From assembly GCA_958299035.1 (NCBI GenBank), contig CATQJL010000316.1, positions 32,119,441 to 32,183,440 of the forward strand: DNA of 64,000 nucleotides. Direction: 5' to 3'. The notes under the pieces were generated by a model. That model ran no database searches. It saw only the letters and a list, made by a program, of their open reading frames with translations, and had not been told where the DNA came from. This document shows positions 36,401-43,740 of the stretch, piece by piece. The position numbers were made by a program, and so were the translations under genes. How positions within the stretch are numbered: the first letter of the stretch is position 1; every line of letters starts with the position of its first letter. Source of the stretch: Cylicocyclus nassatus. Taxonomy: Eukaryota > Nematoda > Chromadorea > Rhabditida > Strongylidae.

Positions 36401-38325
36401 GTAAGGAAGGTATAAGACCCAATCCTGAGAAAACGGAAGCTATCGACCAGTACCCACAGCCGACAAATGCAACGGAAGTCAAGTCGTTTCTAGGGATGTG
36501 TTCATTTTTTCGGAGATTCATACATAACTTTGCTACTATTGCTGCCCCGCTTACTGCACTGACAAAGAAGAATGTGCCCTTTGATTGGACACCTCAGTGC
36601 AAAGAAGCCATGGATCATCTGAAAAAAGCACTAACGACGGCACCTGTTCTCGCAGCACCGCGGTTAGGCAGACCTTTCGTCATCGAAACAGACAGTTCAG
36701 CGAAAGGAGTTGCCGGTGTTCTCAAACAGGAACAGGATGGATTAGAGCGTGTAATCGCTTATGCAAGCCGCACTTTAAATAAGCACGAAGCAAGATATCC
36801 GGCAATAGAGCTTGAGGCATTGGGTCTGATTTACGCAGTGCAAAAGTTCCGACCGTACATAGATGGAGCCAAATGTACTGTCATTACTGACCATGCACCT
36901 CTCAAAGCATTACTTCATAGGAAAGACCTCACTGGAAGATTGGCGAAATACCAGATTGTATTGCAAGAATTCGACGTCGACATCATTTACCGTCCAGGAA
37001 AGAAGAATGCAGTATGCGACGCGCTATCTCGACATCTACCATCAGTCGCAAACGCTATCACATCGGTAACGAACGATAATATTCAGCTAGACGTTATACG
37101 CAAGGAGCAGGATGAGTGCACATGGATCGCGAGGATTAAGACAGCTCTGGCAAACAATGAAGACACCGCGGAAGTATCTAACTATTTGCTTATAAATAAC
37201 ATTCTTTATAAATTGCCAAACTGCCTATATCGAGATCCTCAAGTAGTCCTACCAGAATCGTCCCAGGTCAAGAATGACATTATCGCCCTGGCACACCAAT
37301 CTCAATTAGCGATGGCACATTTGGGAATCAGCAAAACTCACGCCGCCGTCGAGAAAATCGCTATCTGGAACAACATGCGCAAGGATATCGCGAGTTTCAT
37401 TAACAAATGCGAACTATGTCAAGCACGGAAGGATCCGAGCGCTTACAGAATAAGAGAACCACTACGCACATTCGAGATACCTACCAAACCATGGCAACGA
37501 GTGCATTCAGACGTAATCGGCCCTTTACCGTTAACAATGGATGGAAACAAATATATCATCGTGTTCATAGATTCGTTCTCCAAATATATAGTCGCGGAAC
37601 CAATACCGGACCAAAAGGCTGATACCACTTCACGTATTTTTATCACTCGTTTTGTGGCAAGATTTGGACTACCGGAAACATTGATAACGGATCAAGGATC
37701 GAATTATATGAGTGAAACATTTCGTGCTCTTCTACGTAATTTACATGTTAAACATCGCACGAGTACCCCATATCACCACCAATCAAACGGACAGGTGGAA
37801 CGCGTTAACCGCACGTTGGAGGAACAAATCGCTATTGCTACTCGCCAACATAACGACAGCTGGGACAATGTCCTCCACCTTGTGGCACATGCCTGCAATA
37901 GCGCGGAAAATGCTTCAACCAAATACAGTCCATTTTTCCTTGTTCATGGCCACCATCCGACGAACATTTTTCAGCTAGCGCTCCAACTACCAACAAAGAA
38001 ATACGCAGATACAGAGGATTACGTGGATAATCTTATCAAGATCTTGAAGGATACGTACCAACATGTCTTTTTGAATCTTTCAAAAGCGCAGAATCAACAG
38101 AAACACCATTACGACTTGAGAGCGAGAACCCCCCGAGTGCTGTACCAAGTAGGTGAGAAAGTCTGGATAAGAAAAGACGGCGGTCACAAGCTTGCAGCAC
38201 GATTCGAGGGACCATTTCCAATTATCTCCATCGACCTACCTAACATCATGATTCTAGATGGGAAACGCGAAAGGACTATTCACATCGACCGTACGAAGCA
38301 ATACAAAGGAGATCCCGTCAAATAA
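30481..38325 (+). CDS. Gag-glycoprotein-Pol polyprotein (single ORF)
   Basis: A 2,614-residue frame without stop or frameshift. Gag capsid-like helical region at about 40-205, followed by a basic linker and a small Cys cluster (302-310) instead of a CCHC knuckle. A hydrophobic signal-like segment at 337-355 opens an envelope-like ectodomain of about 970 residues with paired cysteines, several N-glycosylation sequons, a Thr/Pro mucin-like stretch (repeat 786-881, Thr/Ser-rich onward to about 1030), a KR-G dibasic site at 1286-1288 and a transmembrane segment at 1328-1362. Protease DSGAT at 1441. RT with YIDD at 1922-1925. RNase H with catalytic Asp near 2071. Integrase with an HHCC finger (about 2270-2312), D2344, D2404, E2440 (DD35E spacing) and a GPF module near 2577. 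Order and motifs are Ty3/gypsy except for the membrane glycoprotein between Gag and protease. How Gag, glycoprotein and Pol are separated (protease, host protease, or splicing out the middle) is unknown. The ATG is the first after the acceptor at 30,373. Confidence 0.95.
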   Translation: MPEEKKPTSIPSDQQPSTLSDEELQEQLYKAFKMLGNRMDKFSGSEDKTFEEFLDEYKDLTHQFAIPNVIAKRLLPVYLTGGAKLKYQQIPNHDTLPWKELVTELAKRMKNASLLSNIRDELHHMTQGKDTVGEFAKKIYSKTKIAFQGQGEPIVKQMAIDFFIKGLNPEIRKAIRRLPNTDEFEDIVSSAEKEHRILEQERREDRDTLQAVNALLTDEKINRLEQRLNQMKIAPQGKPTTSQYKNKQGQRMMRSPIKPFFNQRGHYFRRPPFLQRQRPLTFTNRTTFNGRANVLGQRTRSCNCGTCPHCPRNSSFGDSTFQQQSNSFARSMNAYTPGAHLLCIMTLVMCSGIMAEYQICGTNPYSNVFSLPETIDCTTPANASMLRTTIQLFTENSTPLWYNATKCYRDAIEVSISSFLRIRITTTILRRRRVSIPQELCATARKTGKIHDHELVLQSEGLRSTKEIEDDDVVIPLWGTRNYLRSIYTLEEGQIATYDGYHIISSLGDTQDCAYTQGFCLTQEYTIVWEVAEVTPSCRFEYVGAFEAFITLKYIVLPYPDLVFQFSEDSLLHEQLTKHCRLGTSYLTTSNHVVTFPDIPQKITIQDYVSRAVHQRRIRRTTRYLKDRQGNSFPFEIVPMEPTLLIRRLFRVKQLRRIPAFNTQPITWWKILAEMDRWNITNSDLNRAARLYKFDDPRHLVLRTIRYGEYRMKQLHLFAEIAKKESPNYAVNNIRRDLESGISMIFDDYLEKESGQFAINLPGSLDADWKSRLPYIDSSIKIIIPSTTTTRPTTTTTSTTTTRPTTTTTSTTTTRPTTTTTSTTTTRPTTTTTSTTTTRPTTTTTSTTTTRPTTTTTSTTTTRPTTTTTSTTTTRPTTTTPSRIITTPLTTTPTTTFTTTASTSATTMTSTTPIQLRITRFTTTTSRTTTSRTTRKPLTTEKSSSPTTKPFIKGTSLNITIGIVTTTKLPQLSSTITPKKYQHIHVSSTAPSTTTSFITSPTVTEVYYHTPLPTLQMITRSETSTPTPYPQEILTRTTRFVSMDWTIPVVDSVLSTVSVMDSVLSSIIPTTTMVIPTTAKKIDVSTTPEAVTFTNIRSMLSTQSPNTESISPQNFAARRQFNNICAKQFLGAQRIRALSAVDPTWAARILLGRTDITAARTADHLLITKCRQVTPTFVYNNHTVDGTCYTLTPVMIDNNLWFHVPGTRDLIRTSSTIACPYPLPKRFNVTQKLILPNTVINGDKRPFLFEAPPTFYQLLDSYAPSIIPYMEAIKQEQAEMALRLQKRGIIDQAFARIRNTGASLGHSLSSLYESTTKKLSAGVEDIKWSVLYIVLWIAVPLVIVLLCAAACIIYVKLFFIRRATSTAASAMFDIARNFTPKGKNRRQTRAVNVLMVDMSRNVAEEEPLYVPRIYTVGMEATQHLPYLEVRIGDNNVTALLDSGATISYIRMSTLSLLRDKGPLEEVPKMATTANGTMIQLVGSICLPVQIGTHVIYHRFYVAAEKDCPVPLLLGSDFIRALNKDGLLVSFDLYHKTIRVGPETVDMVSVNYITLAIIPSYEVRLTNEVLLPKRTTNMVEACIEGLTWPRCRDFLIEDNCRPMNDIFIIGRALVTPNTDGTCYINVLNPSMSHITLPGNLKIAVAHPACASEVRVQQLQMPQSNLPGDPPYPSVTYIKDFATDAHVDNNFQAPPEANWEARLPTFPFLPSQDYDIAKEIDLSQSSLTENQKNQLRNIIRYHADAFVGPDGHLGCYRGNIRHRIDLIENATIPTRKIYRVPLEKREEIEKQITQMLKDGIIRESTSPFCAPIVLVKKREANACGFTIDFRGLNAITKPQQSILPNIQDIIDLCANQCLYSSLDFQQGFHQIPLEAEHCERTAFACFLGAFEYIRMPMGLKGAPATFQRVMDDFKKYLKARVFIYIDDLIITSASPEEHLEDIDEVLGKIEILGMKLKASKCEFAKEEIRFLGFILSKEGIRPNPEKTEAIDQYPQPTNATEVKSFLGMCSFFRRFIHNFATIAAPLTALTKKNVPFDWTPQCKEAMDHLKKALTTAPVLAAPRLGRPFVIETDSSAKGVAGVLKQEQDGLERVIAYASRTLNKHEARYPAIELEALGLIYAVQKFRPYIDGAKCTVITDHAPLKALLHRKDLTGRLAKYQIVLQEFDVDIIYRPGKKNAVCDALSRHLPSVANAITSVTNDNIQLDVIRKEQDECTWIARIKTALANNEDTAEVSNYLLINNILYKLPNCLYRDPQVVLPESSQVKNDIIALAHQSQLAMAHLGISKTHAAVEKIAIWNNMRKDIASFINKCELCQARKDPSAYRIREPLRTFEIPTKPWQRVHSDVIGPLPLTMDGNKYIIVFIDSFSKYIVAEPIPDQKADTTSRIFITRFVARFGLPETLITDQGSNYMSETFRALLRNLHVKHRTSTPYHHQSNGQVERVNRTLEEQIAIATRQHNDSWDNVLHLVAHACNSAENASTKYSPFFLVHGHHPTNIFQLALQLPTKKYADTEDYVDNLIKILKDTYQHVFLNLSKAQNQQKHHYDLRARTPRVLYQVGEKVWIRKDGGHKLAARFEGPFPIISIDLPNIMILDGKRERTIHIDRTKQYKGDPVK
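32836..33123 (+). repeat. 8 x 36-bp Thr-rich coding minisatellite
   Basis: Eight in-frame copies of a 12-residue STTTTRPTTTTT unit. At the DNA level the copies are identical apart from the end of the last one, so the array expanded recently. It forms the core of a mucin-like stalk in the glycoprotein. Confidence 0.95.
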
Positions 38326-38457
38326 AAAGAAAATAAAAAAAAACAAATAGAAAAATAATTTTTCCCCAACAGTAACAGTTGTTTAAAATAGTGTAGTTTG
38401 ACCTTGTAATATTTCATTCTTTGTGAAGAAAAAAGTTCAAATGTTGATGTTATTTCT

Positions 38458-38463
38458 TTATTA
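38458..38463 (-). terminator. Poly(A) signal of antisense gene
   Basis: AATAAA on the minus strand about 70 bases past the antisense stop codon, and beyond the 3' end of the sense polyprotein frame. Confidence 0.6.
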
Positions 38464-38533
38464 CATTGTAATTATTGTAAGACAGTAGTAAACAATTGGT
38501 AATTAGCTGCGGCAAGGAACAAGGAATAATTAG

Positions 38534-38932
38534 TTACAATGGAATATCCTCAAATTCAGGACCCAATGGCAACGTTAAAGCCGAACTGTGCAAAGGAATG
38601 TGTGTGGTGAGCTCCGGTGACGACGTTGGACGTCGACGACGACGAACTAACGCACAGTGAATCAGAAGATTTGTGACGAGCCCAAAAATCAACAGCACAA
38701 CTGTAAAATAAGAGTGTAGCCATAACTTTCAGTAAAGAGCCCACAATGGAGATAACTTACCAATACTTCCAACAGGGACCCAATAACCAGGATCAAATAC
38801 CAGTTTAGCAGGAGATCCTTCGCAGTTGTCTAGTTCTTCATCGCAGAGGCATCGAAATTGTCCATCTACCTCCAAACATATTCCTCTTCCCATACACTCA
38901 TTGGGACAGTAACCTCTGTCGACCGCGGTCAT
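38534..38932 (-). CDS. Antisense EGF-like/transmembrane protein (two exons)
   Basis: Exon A, 38,932-38,761, follows TATCTTTTTAG and ends at ATTG|GTAAGT. Exon B, 38,700-38,534, follows ATTTTACAG. The 60-bp intron is typical of nematodes and the phase matches. From the ATG at 38,932 the product is 112 residues: an EGF-like domain with C9, C13, C19, C28, C30, C37 (CX3CX5CX8CX1CX6C), a short linker, a transmembrane helix at 58-76, five arginines (type I topology expected) and a ~30-residue Pro/Leu tail. A poly(A) signal follows. A signal-peptide exon probably lies upstream (see 39,153-39,294). It sits inside the LTR element in antisense orientation, so it moves with it. EGF-TM proteins are usually cell-surface ligands or adhesion molecules; which host gene it came from, if any, is unknown. 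Confidence 0.75.
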
Positions 38933-39152
38933 CTAAAAAGATAATGGTTGCGCAAGTCTACCCGTCTGCGGAATATGCAACTCGTATGAGGCAAATGGCA
39001 CCTTAGTATGTTATTTTACAAATGAAATACTCGCGCCAAGACTCTCGGCCGCGCAACCATTCCATTTTGCCTCTGGCGCGAGCCGCATGGATATTCATGT
39101 TATTAAAGTGCGCACAATAGAAGAGGAATTTAGAAGAGTTCAATCAAAACGT

Positions 39153-39294
39153 ACAAGATGGTGAATCACTGGCTTCTACGAGCAGCTGGGCGCGCCGGAA
39201 CCAAAGAAGAAACATAGCGTAGAAGAACCATTGCTCGTTGACCATATTTTGATGTTCTCTAAAATGCGTGATTAACGACGGATCATCTCCAGAG
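39153..39294 (-). CDS. Candidate 5' exon (signal peptide) of antisense gene
   Basis: A strong acceptor TTCATTTCAG precedes position 39,294. The frame after it stays open to a stop near 39,142, and from an ATG at 39,245 encodes a hydrophobic signal-like start (MVNEQWFFYAMFLLWF). The best donor, CTT|GTACGT at 39,152, gives the wrong phase for the EGF exon; a weaker in-phase donor (CTC|GTAGAA) lies earlier. The link to exon A is therefore uncertain. Confidence 0.35.
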
Positions 39295-39299
39295 CTGAA

Positions 39300-39524
39300 A
39301 TGAAGAACACATCAAGGTTGCGGGACGCAACCTTTCAGTACCCCGTAGATGTAAAGGATGGTTACTCTCCGAAGCACTTATATGCAACACGCCTATATTT
39401 ACACAGGGCAATTGGAATCAAAATGCCAGTAGCTTTTAGGACAGGGTCACTTGAGGAGACGCGAAAGAACTTTCGAGAATCTTTAATGCGAAATAAAAAT
39501 CAAGAAGTAACAAGTTCGGAATAA
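39300..39524 (+). CDS. 74-codon ORF running into the 3' LTR
   Basis: Starts at an ATG 50 bases before the 3' LTR and ends inside U3. About 57 of its codons are LTR sequence and are also open in the 5' LTR. The product is basic and hydrophilic with no recognised domain. The layout recalls 3' accessory genes that overlap LTRs in some retroviruses, but chance openness cannot be excluded. Confidence 0.35.
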   Translation: MKNTSRLRDATFQYPVDVKDGYSPKHLYATRLYLHRAIGIKMPVAFRTGSLEETRKNFRESLMRNKNQEVTSSE

Positions 39525-40002
39525 TCAGCAGCATGATGGAACCGGTCGAGATGGAAACATGGAAGTACTCTTATGTGTTTTTCATTAGCTCTTTCACTTT
39601 ATTGCGGCTATTATCCAATATTGATAATTGCTAGGAATATCAGTAAGGAATAGTATAAATATGTGAGCTCAAGTCTGTAAGGTATCGGGCCTCATGCCGT
39701 CGTCATAGGTTGTTCATCTTTTGTCGCAGTGCTTCCCTCTTTTTTTTCTACCATCCATACCATAATTCTCTCACTAGTTATGTAGTGATATACTTTCTCC
39801 AATATAGTGATTTCCTATCTAGGTAGTAATTCGGCTTACTGCCCTTTTGTGTGTCCTGGTTATTCATGGAATTTGTAATAAACTTGGTTGGGGAAAGTCT
39901 TCCGGTTTTTTGGGGCACCAACTCAAAAACATTATAGTCAACATAATACAACCTATTAGCCCAGGTCGTTACTAAGCCTACGGAGCTAGCCGGTGCCCTA
40001 CA
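39350..40002 (+). repeat. 3' LTR (653 bp)
   Basis: Same ends as the 5' LTR (TGTAAAGG...CCTACA), with one substitution at 39,728. Followed by the GTCGA duplication at 40,003-40,007. The sequence just before it (TACCCCGTAGA) is not a polypurine tract. Confidence 0.95.
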
Positions 40003-40170
40003 GTCGAATATTCAATCAAGTTCAGCTATTCAAATATTCGTTCATTCAAATTTTGGAATGTGGCTATATTCAAATATTCGGATTCGAATAATGTAAGAAT
40101 TGGAAGAAGAATAACATCCATTCATTCGAAAAAATTTTGAAGATCATTATCCGTTTCTTCGATAAAAATT
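40003..40170. repeat. TTCGAATA-rich satellite, right part
   Basis: Continuation of 27,518-27,929 beyond the LTR element. Aligns with 21,613-21,795 (TTTTGGAATGTG, TCGTTACAA). Confidence 0.85.
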
Positions 40171-40795
40171 CCCTTTCGTTACAATTATACTACTCTTTAA
40201 CAAGAATCCCATTTAATTTTCTTTTGGCTTGCTTAAAATTAGAATTTTCTGATTTGCATAATCTGAGGTACATACACCTGTGGCCCGCAGCTATCCCATG
40301 CCCTTCACTTCCCTGTCCAAGCTTCTTAACAGAAAAATAGATGTGTATTTGAGCTTTGCCACAGCAAGCATTGTAAATCACCTCCTCAAGTTCCGCTCTG
40401 AAGCATGTCTTCATATCCTTCCACCCTACTGTGTTTGTCGTGCAGCTGAAGGGAAATCTACAGGCATTCCAAGATTACATTGTAAAAATAGGAATGTTGA
40501 TTTGAATCCTTCTATACATATAAAACCGAATGGTGTACTTGTATGTACGTTGGTGGATAAGTGTCTGTACCTCCTCGATGGTGTTTTTCTGGTCGATGGT
40601 GTTTTCGTGTCTGTCGTTTTTCAGTATGGAAACTTGTTATTGTGGGAGGTTGGTAACGGCTTCACTCTGGAGAGTTTATCAGTTTCACAAAATTTGAGCT
40701 GGACCGGGATTTGGCAGAGGGGATCACGATCATGGATGTTGAGAAGGTTTCAAGATCCTTTATGAAAATAAACGTAGATACATTACTTTTACCAA
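40171..40795. other. Unassigned intergenic DNA
   Basis: A 486-base open frame exists but has no motif, and its end runs into the tandem repeat core, so I do not call it a gene. Confidence 0.4.
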
Positions 40796-41615
40796 ATTTA
40801 TCGATTTTTTGACAAAGTTTGGGCTACGGGGCTGGGCGTTGGCACAAGGGGGTAATCGAGCATGCTGATTACGAATACAATAATAGTTTTTAGAACTATC
40901 AGTTATTTTTATCATTTTATCGAATTTTCAATAAAGTTTAAGCCACGGGGCTGGGAGTTGGCAAAGGAGGGTAATCGAGCAGGCTGATTACAAATACAAT
41001 ATTAACTTTTAGAATTATCAGTTATTTTTATCATTTTATCGATTTTTTGTCAAAGTTCAGGCTACGGAGCTGGAAATTGGCACAGGGGGTGATCGAGCAT
41101 ACTGATTACGAATATAATAACAATCTTCAAAAAGGCTCATTACTTCTATTGGTTTAATCGATTTTTTTGCAATGTTTGAACCACGGCGCTGGAGGTTGGT
41201 ACAGGCAGGTAACTGAGCATGCTGCTCACGACATTCTTATTTTACAAGTTATCAATTACCTTCACTGGCTTTATCGAATTTTTGCAGAGTTTAAGCCATG
41301 ACGGATTTGGCACATGGGAAAAAAGAGCATGCCTATTACGATTGTAATAAGTGTTCTTGAAAGTACCTATTATTTCTGTCGATTTTTCTATTCTTTGTAA
41401 ATTAGAGCTACACGGCTGGCATTTGGCACAAAACTTTATGTGAGCATGCTCACTGCAAAGATAGTAACCATTTTTGAGAACACCCATTGCTTTTGTTGAT
41501 TTCATCTTTTTTTCAAAGCTAAAGCTACGCACTGGATGGCAGAGAGATGGCACTGGTCCGGGGGTAAGTGAGCATGCTGAGAATTCTATAATCACACTCG
41601 GAACTGACGAGGGCG
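40796..41615 (+). repeat. Degenerate ~118-bp tandem array
   Basis: About seven units, best preserved at the left: TTTATCGATTTTTTGACAAAG, then GCTACGGGGCTGGGAGTTGG, then GGTAATCGAGCATGCTGATTA. The same unit forms the core of repeat R2 (6.9-7.5 kb, 43.4-43.7 kb) and occurs in the inverted duplication at 55.7-58.4 kb. Confidence 0.75.
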
Positions 41616-41699
41616 GTAAATTTACCTAAAGTTGTTATAAGTTCAGTTTTGCCCGCCTTTACTTTCTAAAACCCTGCCCAATCACAAGCACAAAGAGCC

Positions 41700-42970
41700 T
41701 GATCTCGAAGGAAGAAAAGGCTTATAAAGTGAGGCGGCAAGATATTTTCGCTAAGAGTTTCTACGAGTCAATATCTAATTATATAGAAATTTTCTAAATT
41801 AATTTTTCAATTCCACTCTGCAAAAAACATACTTCTGCTTCTGAAAGCGGAAAAGTGGTCACTGGGGAAGGACGGACCCAAGAGCTTCATCCCACAGGAC
41901 ATTTTCACTGAAACTTTGGCCCCCAAACTTCGCAAAAGCCACACTTCTGGTCCTAAAAGGAAAAAAGACAGGGAGCTTGGTCTCGATGGAAGAAAGAATC
42001 ATGGATTCAGGCAGCAAGATCGCCAGAATTTTCTGGGTGTCAATGATTATACAAAAACTTGCTTAAAATTTACTTCTGGCCATTCTACTTTGCAAAAACC
42101 AAACCATGAGCTCCATGTGACGTACATTTTCGCTAAGGCGTTTGATCCCCCTAAACTTCGCAAAAACCAGTACCTCTAAAAACAGAAAAGCACAGGGTTA
42201 CCTCTAGGGAAGGACAGACCCATGAGCTTTTTGCGACAGGACATTTTCACAGGAACTTTCGGCCCTTTCTACTTCGCAAACCAGTACTTCTGCCCTTAAA
42301 GCAGAAAAGCACAGGGTGTGTGATCTCGAGGGAAGAAAGAATCATGGCTTCAGGCAGCAAGATCACCAGGAATTTCTAGGTGTCAATGATTATACAAAAA
42401 CTTGCTTTAAATTTACTTCTGGCCATTCTACTTTACAAAAACCACACTTCTTCCTCTAAAAGCAGAACAGCATAGATAGCTTGGTCTCGAGGGGAAAAGA
42501 CTCATAAGCTCAGCCAGCAAGATTTCGCTGAAAATTTCTGGGTATCAATGTTTATTCATACAGAAACTTGTTTGAAATTCACTTCTGGCCATTCTACTCT
42601 GCAAAAATCAGACTTCTGCCTCTGGAGGCAGAAAAGTGGTTTCGAGGGAAAGACACACCCATGAGCTTCTCGCGACAGGAAATTTCCTTCCCTGAAAATT
42701 TTGGTCTCTTAAACTTCGCAAAAACCACACTTTTGTCCTTAGAAGCAAAATAAACAGGGAGTTTGGTCTTGAGGGAAGAAAAGACTCAGGGCTCAGGCAG
42801 CAAGATATTTGCGCTAAAAATTTTTAGTTGTCAAGGTTTAATTATACAGAAACTTGCTGGAAAAATTACGGTTCCTTCTTCTCTTCTTCTTCCCATACTT
42901 CTGCCCCTAAAAGCGGAAGCATAAAGAGCTTGGTTTCGAGGGGAGAAAAGACCTAGGGTTTTATGCGACA
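41700..42970 (+). repeat. Degenerate ~150-170-bp tandem array
   Basis: Recurrent blocks are ACTTCTGGCCATTCTACT, CTTCTG(C/T)CTCTAAAAGC, CACAGGGAGCTTGGTCTCGA and CAGGCAGCAAGAT. Roughly seven to eight diverged units; non-coding. Confidence 0.65.
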
Positions 42971-43439
42971 GGACAGTTTCGGTAAAATTGTCCTTTAAAA
43001 GAAGACGTTGGGCCAGCTTTAGTCTGTTCTAAGAAATGAGTCCGTTCACTGGCAAGACATCATCGAAAAAAATGCTGCTTCGCTTTTATCTACATATCTG
43101 AGTTTTCGGCTGCTGGAAGACATAATTTGACGCTTCCTTTGACATGGCACTTTTCCTGGAAATTAATCTGAGTTTCGGGATGAATCAGCTGTTCTAAACA
43201 GGTGCTTGGAGGTAGCTTCCTCGTTTAAGAGCTGTGGTATCTGGACGAAGGTATCTGCAGGAGGAACAGCAAAGATGCTTTGCGGATAGTCACTGGTAGT
43301 AGCTTCTTTTCCGAAGAGCATAGTGTTTTGTTTCTACTACTCACAACACGTGAAAGGTCGCTGGGAACTTTCTCTTTCTTGGGATTTTCAATTAATTCAT
43401 GGCAGATATCAATGCATTTACCCCCACCCACCTACTAGC
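42971..43439. other. Unassigned intergenic DNA
   Basis: No gene or repeat partner recognised. Confidence 0.35.
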
Positions 43440-43740
43440 ACCCGTAGGATCGCTAGTCTTATATATAAAGCTGAATGTGTGTCTGTCTGTCCGTCTGTCT
43501 ATGCGTACGTATGTGCGGAATAGAAATTTTTATTTCTGAACCGATTTGGACCAAATTTGGCACACATACACTTCGGGGCGGGGAGCGTGTCATAGGCTAC
43601 TTCTCGTTATCGATCTATATCAATTTTATCGATTTTTATCGATTTTTTTTGCAAAGTTTGAGCTACAGGGCTGGGAGTTGGCACAGGGGGGTAAGTGAGC
43701 ATGCTGATTTCGAAAACAACACAGGGTGCGGGAAATGAGG
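43440..43740 (+). repeat. Repeat R2, single arm
   Basis: Related to 6,945-7,525: CGCTAGTCTTATATATAAAG, CTGTCTGTCC repeats, GCGGAATAGAAATTT, GGCACACATACACTTCGGG, then an ATCGAT core and CTGGGAGTTGGCACAGG. Confidence 0.7.

Larger units (their letters stand above)
27930..40002 (+). mobile_element. Young Ty3/gypsy-like LTR element with env-like domain and antisense gene
   Basis: A 12,073-bp element bounded by 653-bp LTRs (TG...CA) and a 5-bp duplication. The order is LTR, zinc-finger ORF (29,203-29,841), Gag-glycoprotein-protease-RT-RNase H-integrase polyprotein (30,481-38,325), antisense EGF-TM gene (38,932-38,534) and LTR. The PR-RT-RH-IN order and the GPF module after integrase place it with Ty3/gypsy. 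The LTRs differ at one visible base (28,308 G, 39,728 A), so insertion was recent. The polyprotein frame is intact. No polypurine run lies directly next to the 3' LTR, which is odd for the class. The glycoprotein upstream of pol rather than downstream, and the antisense gene, set it apart from standard elements. Confidence 0.95.

Noticed and set aside
40280..40765. 161-codon frame
   Set aside because: No ATG-linked context, no domain, and its end runs into tandem-repeat sequence.
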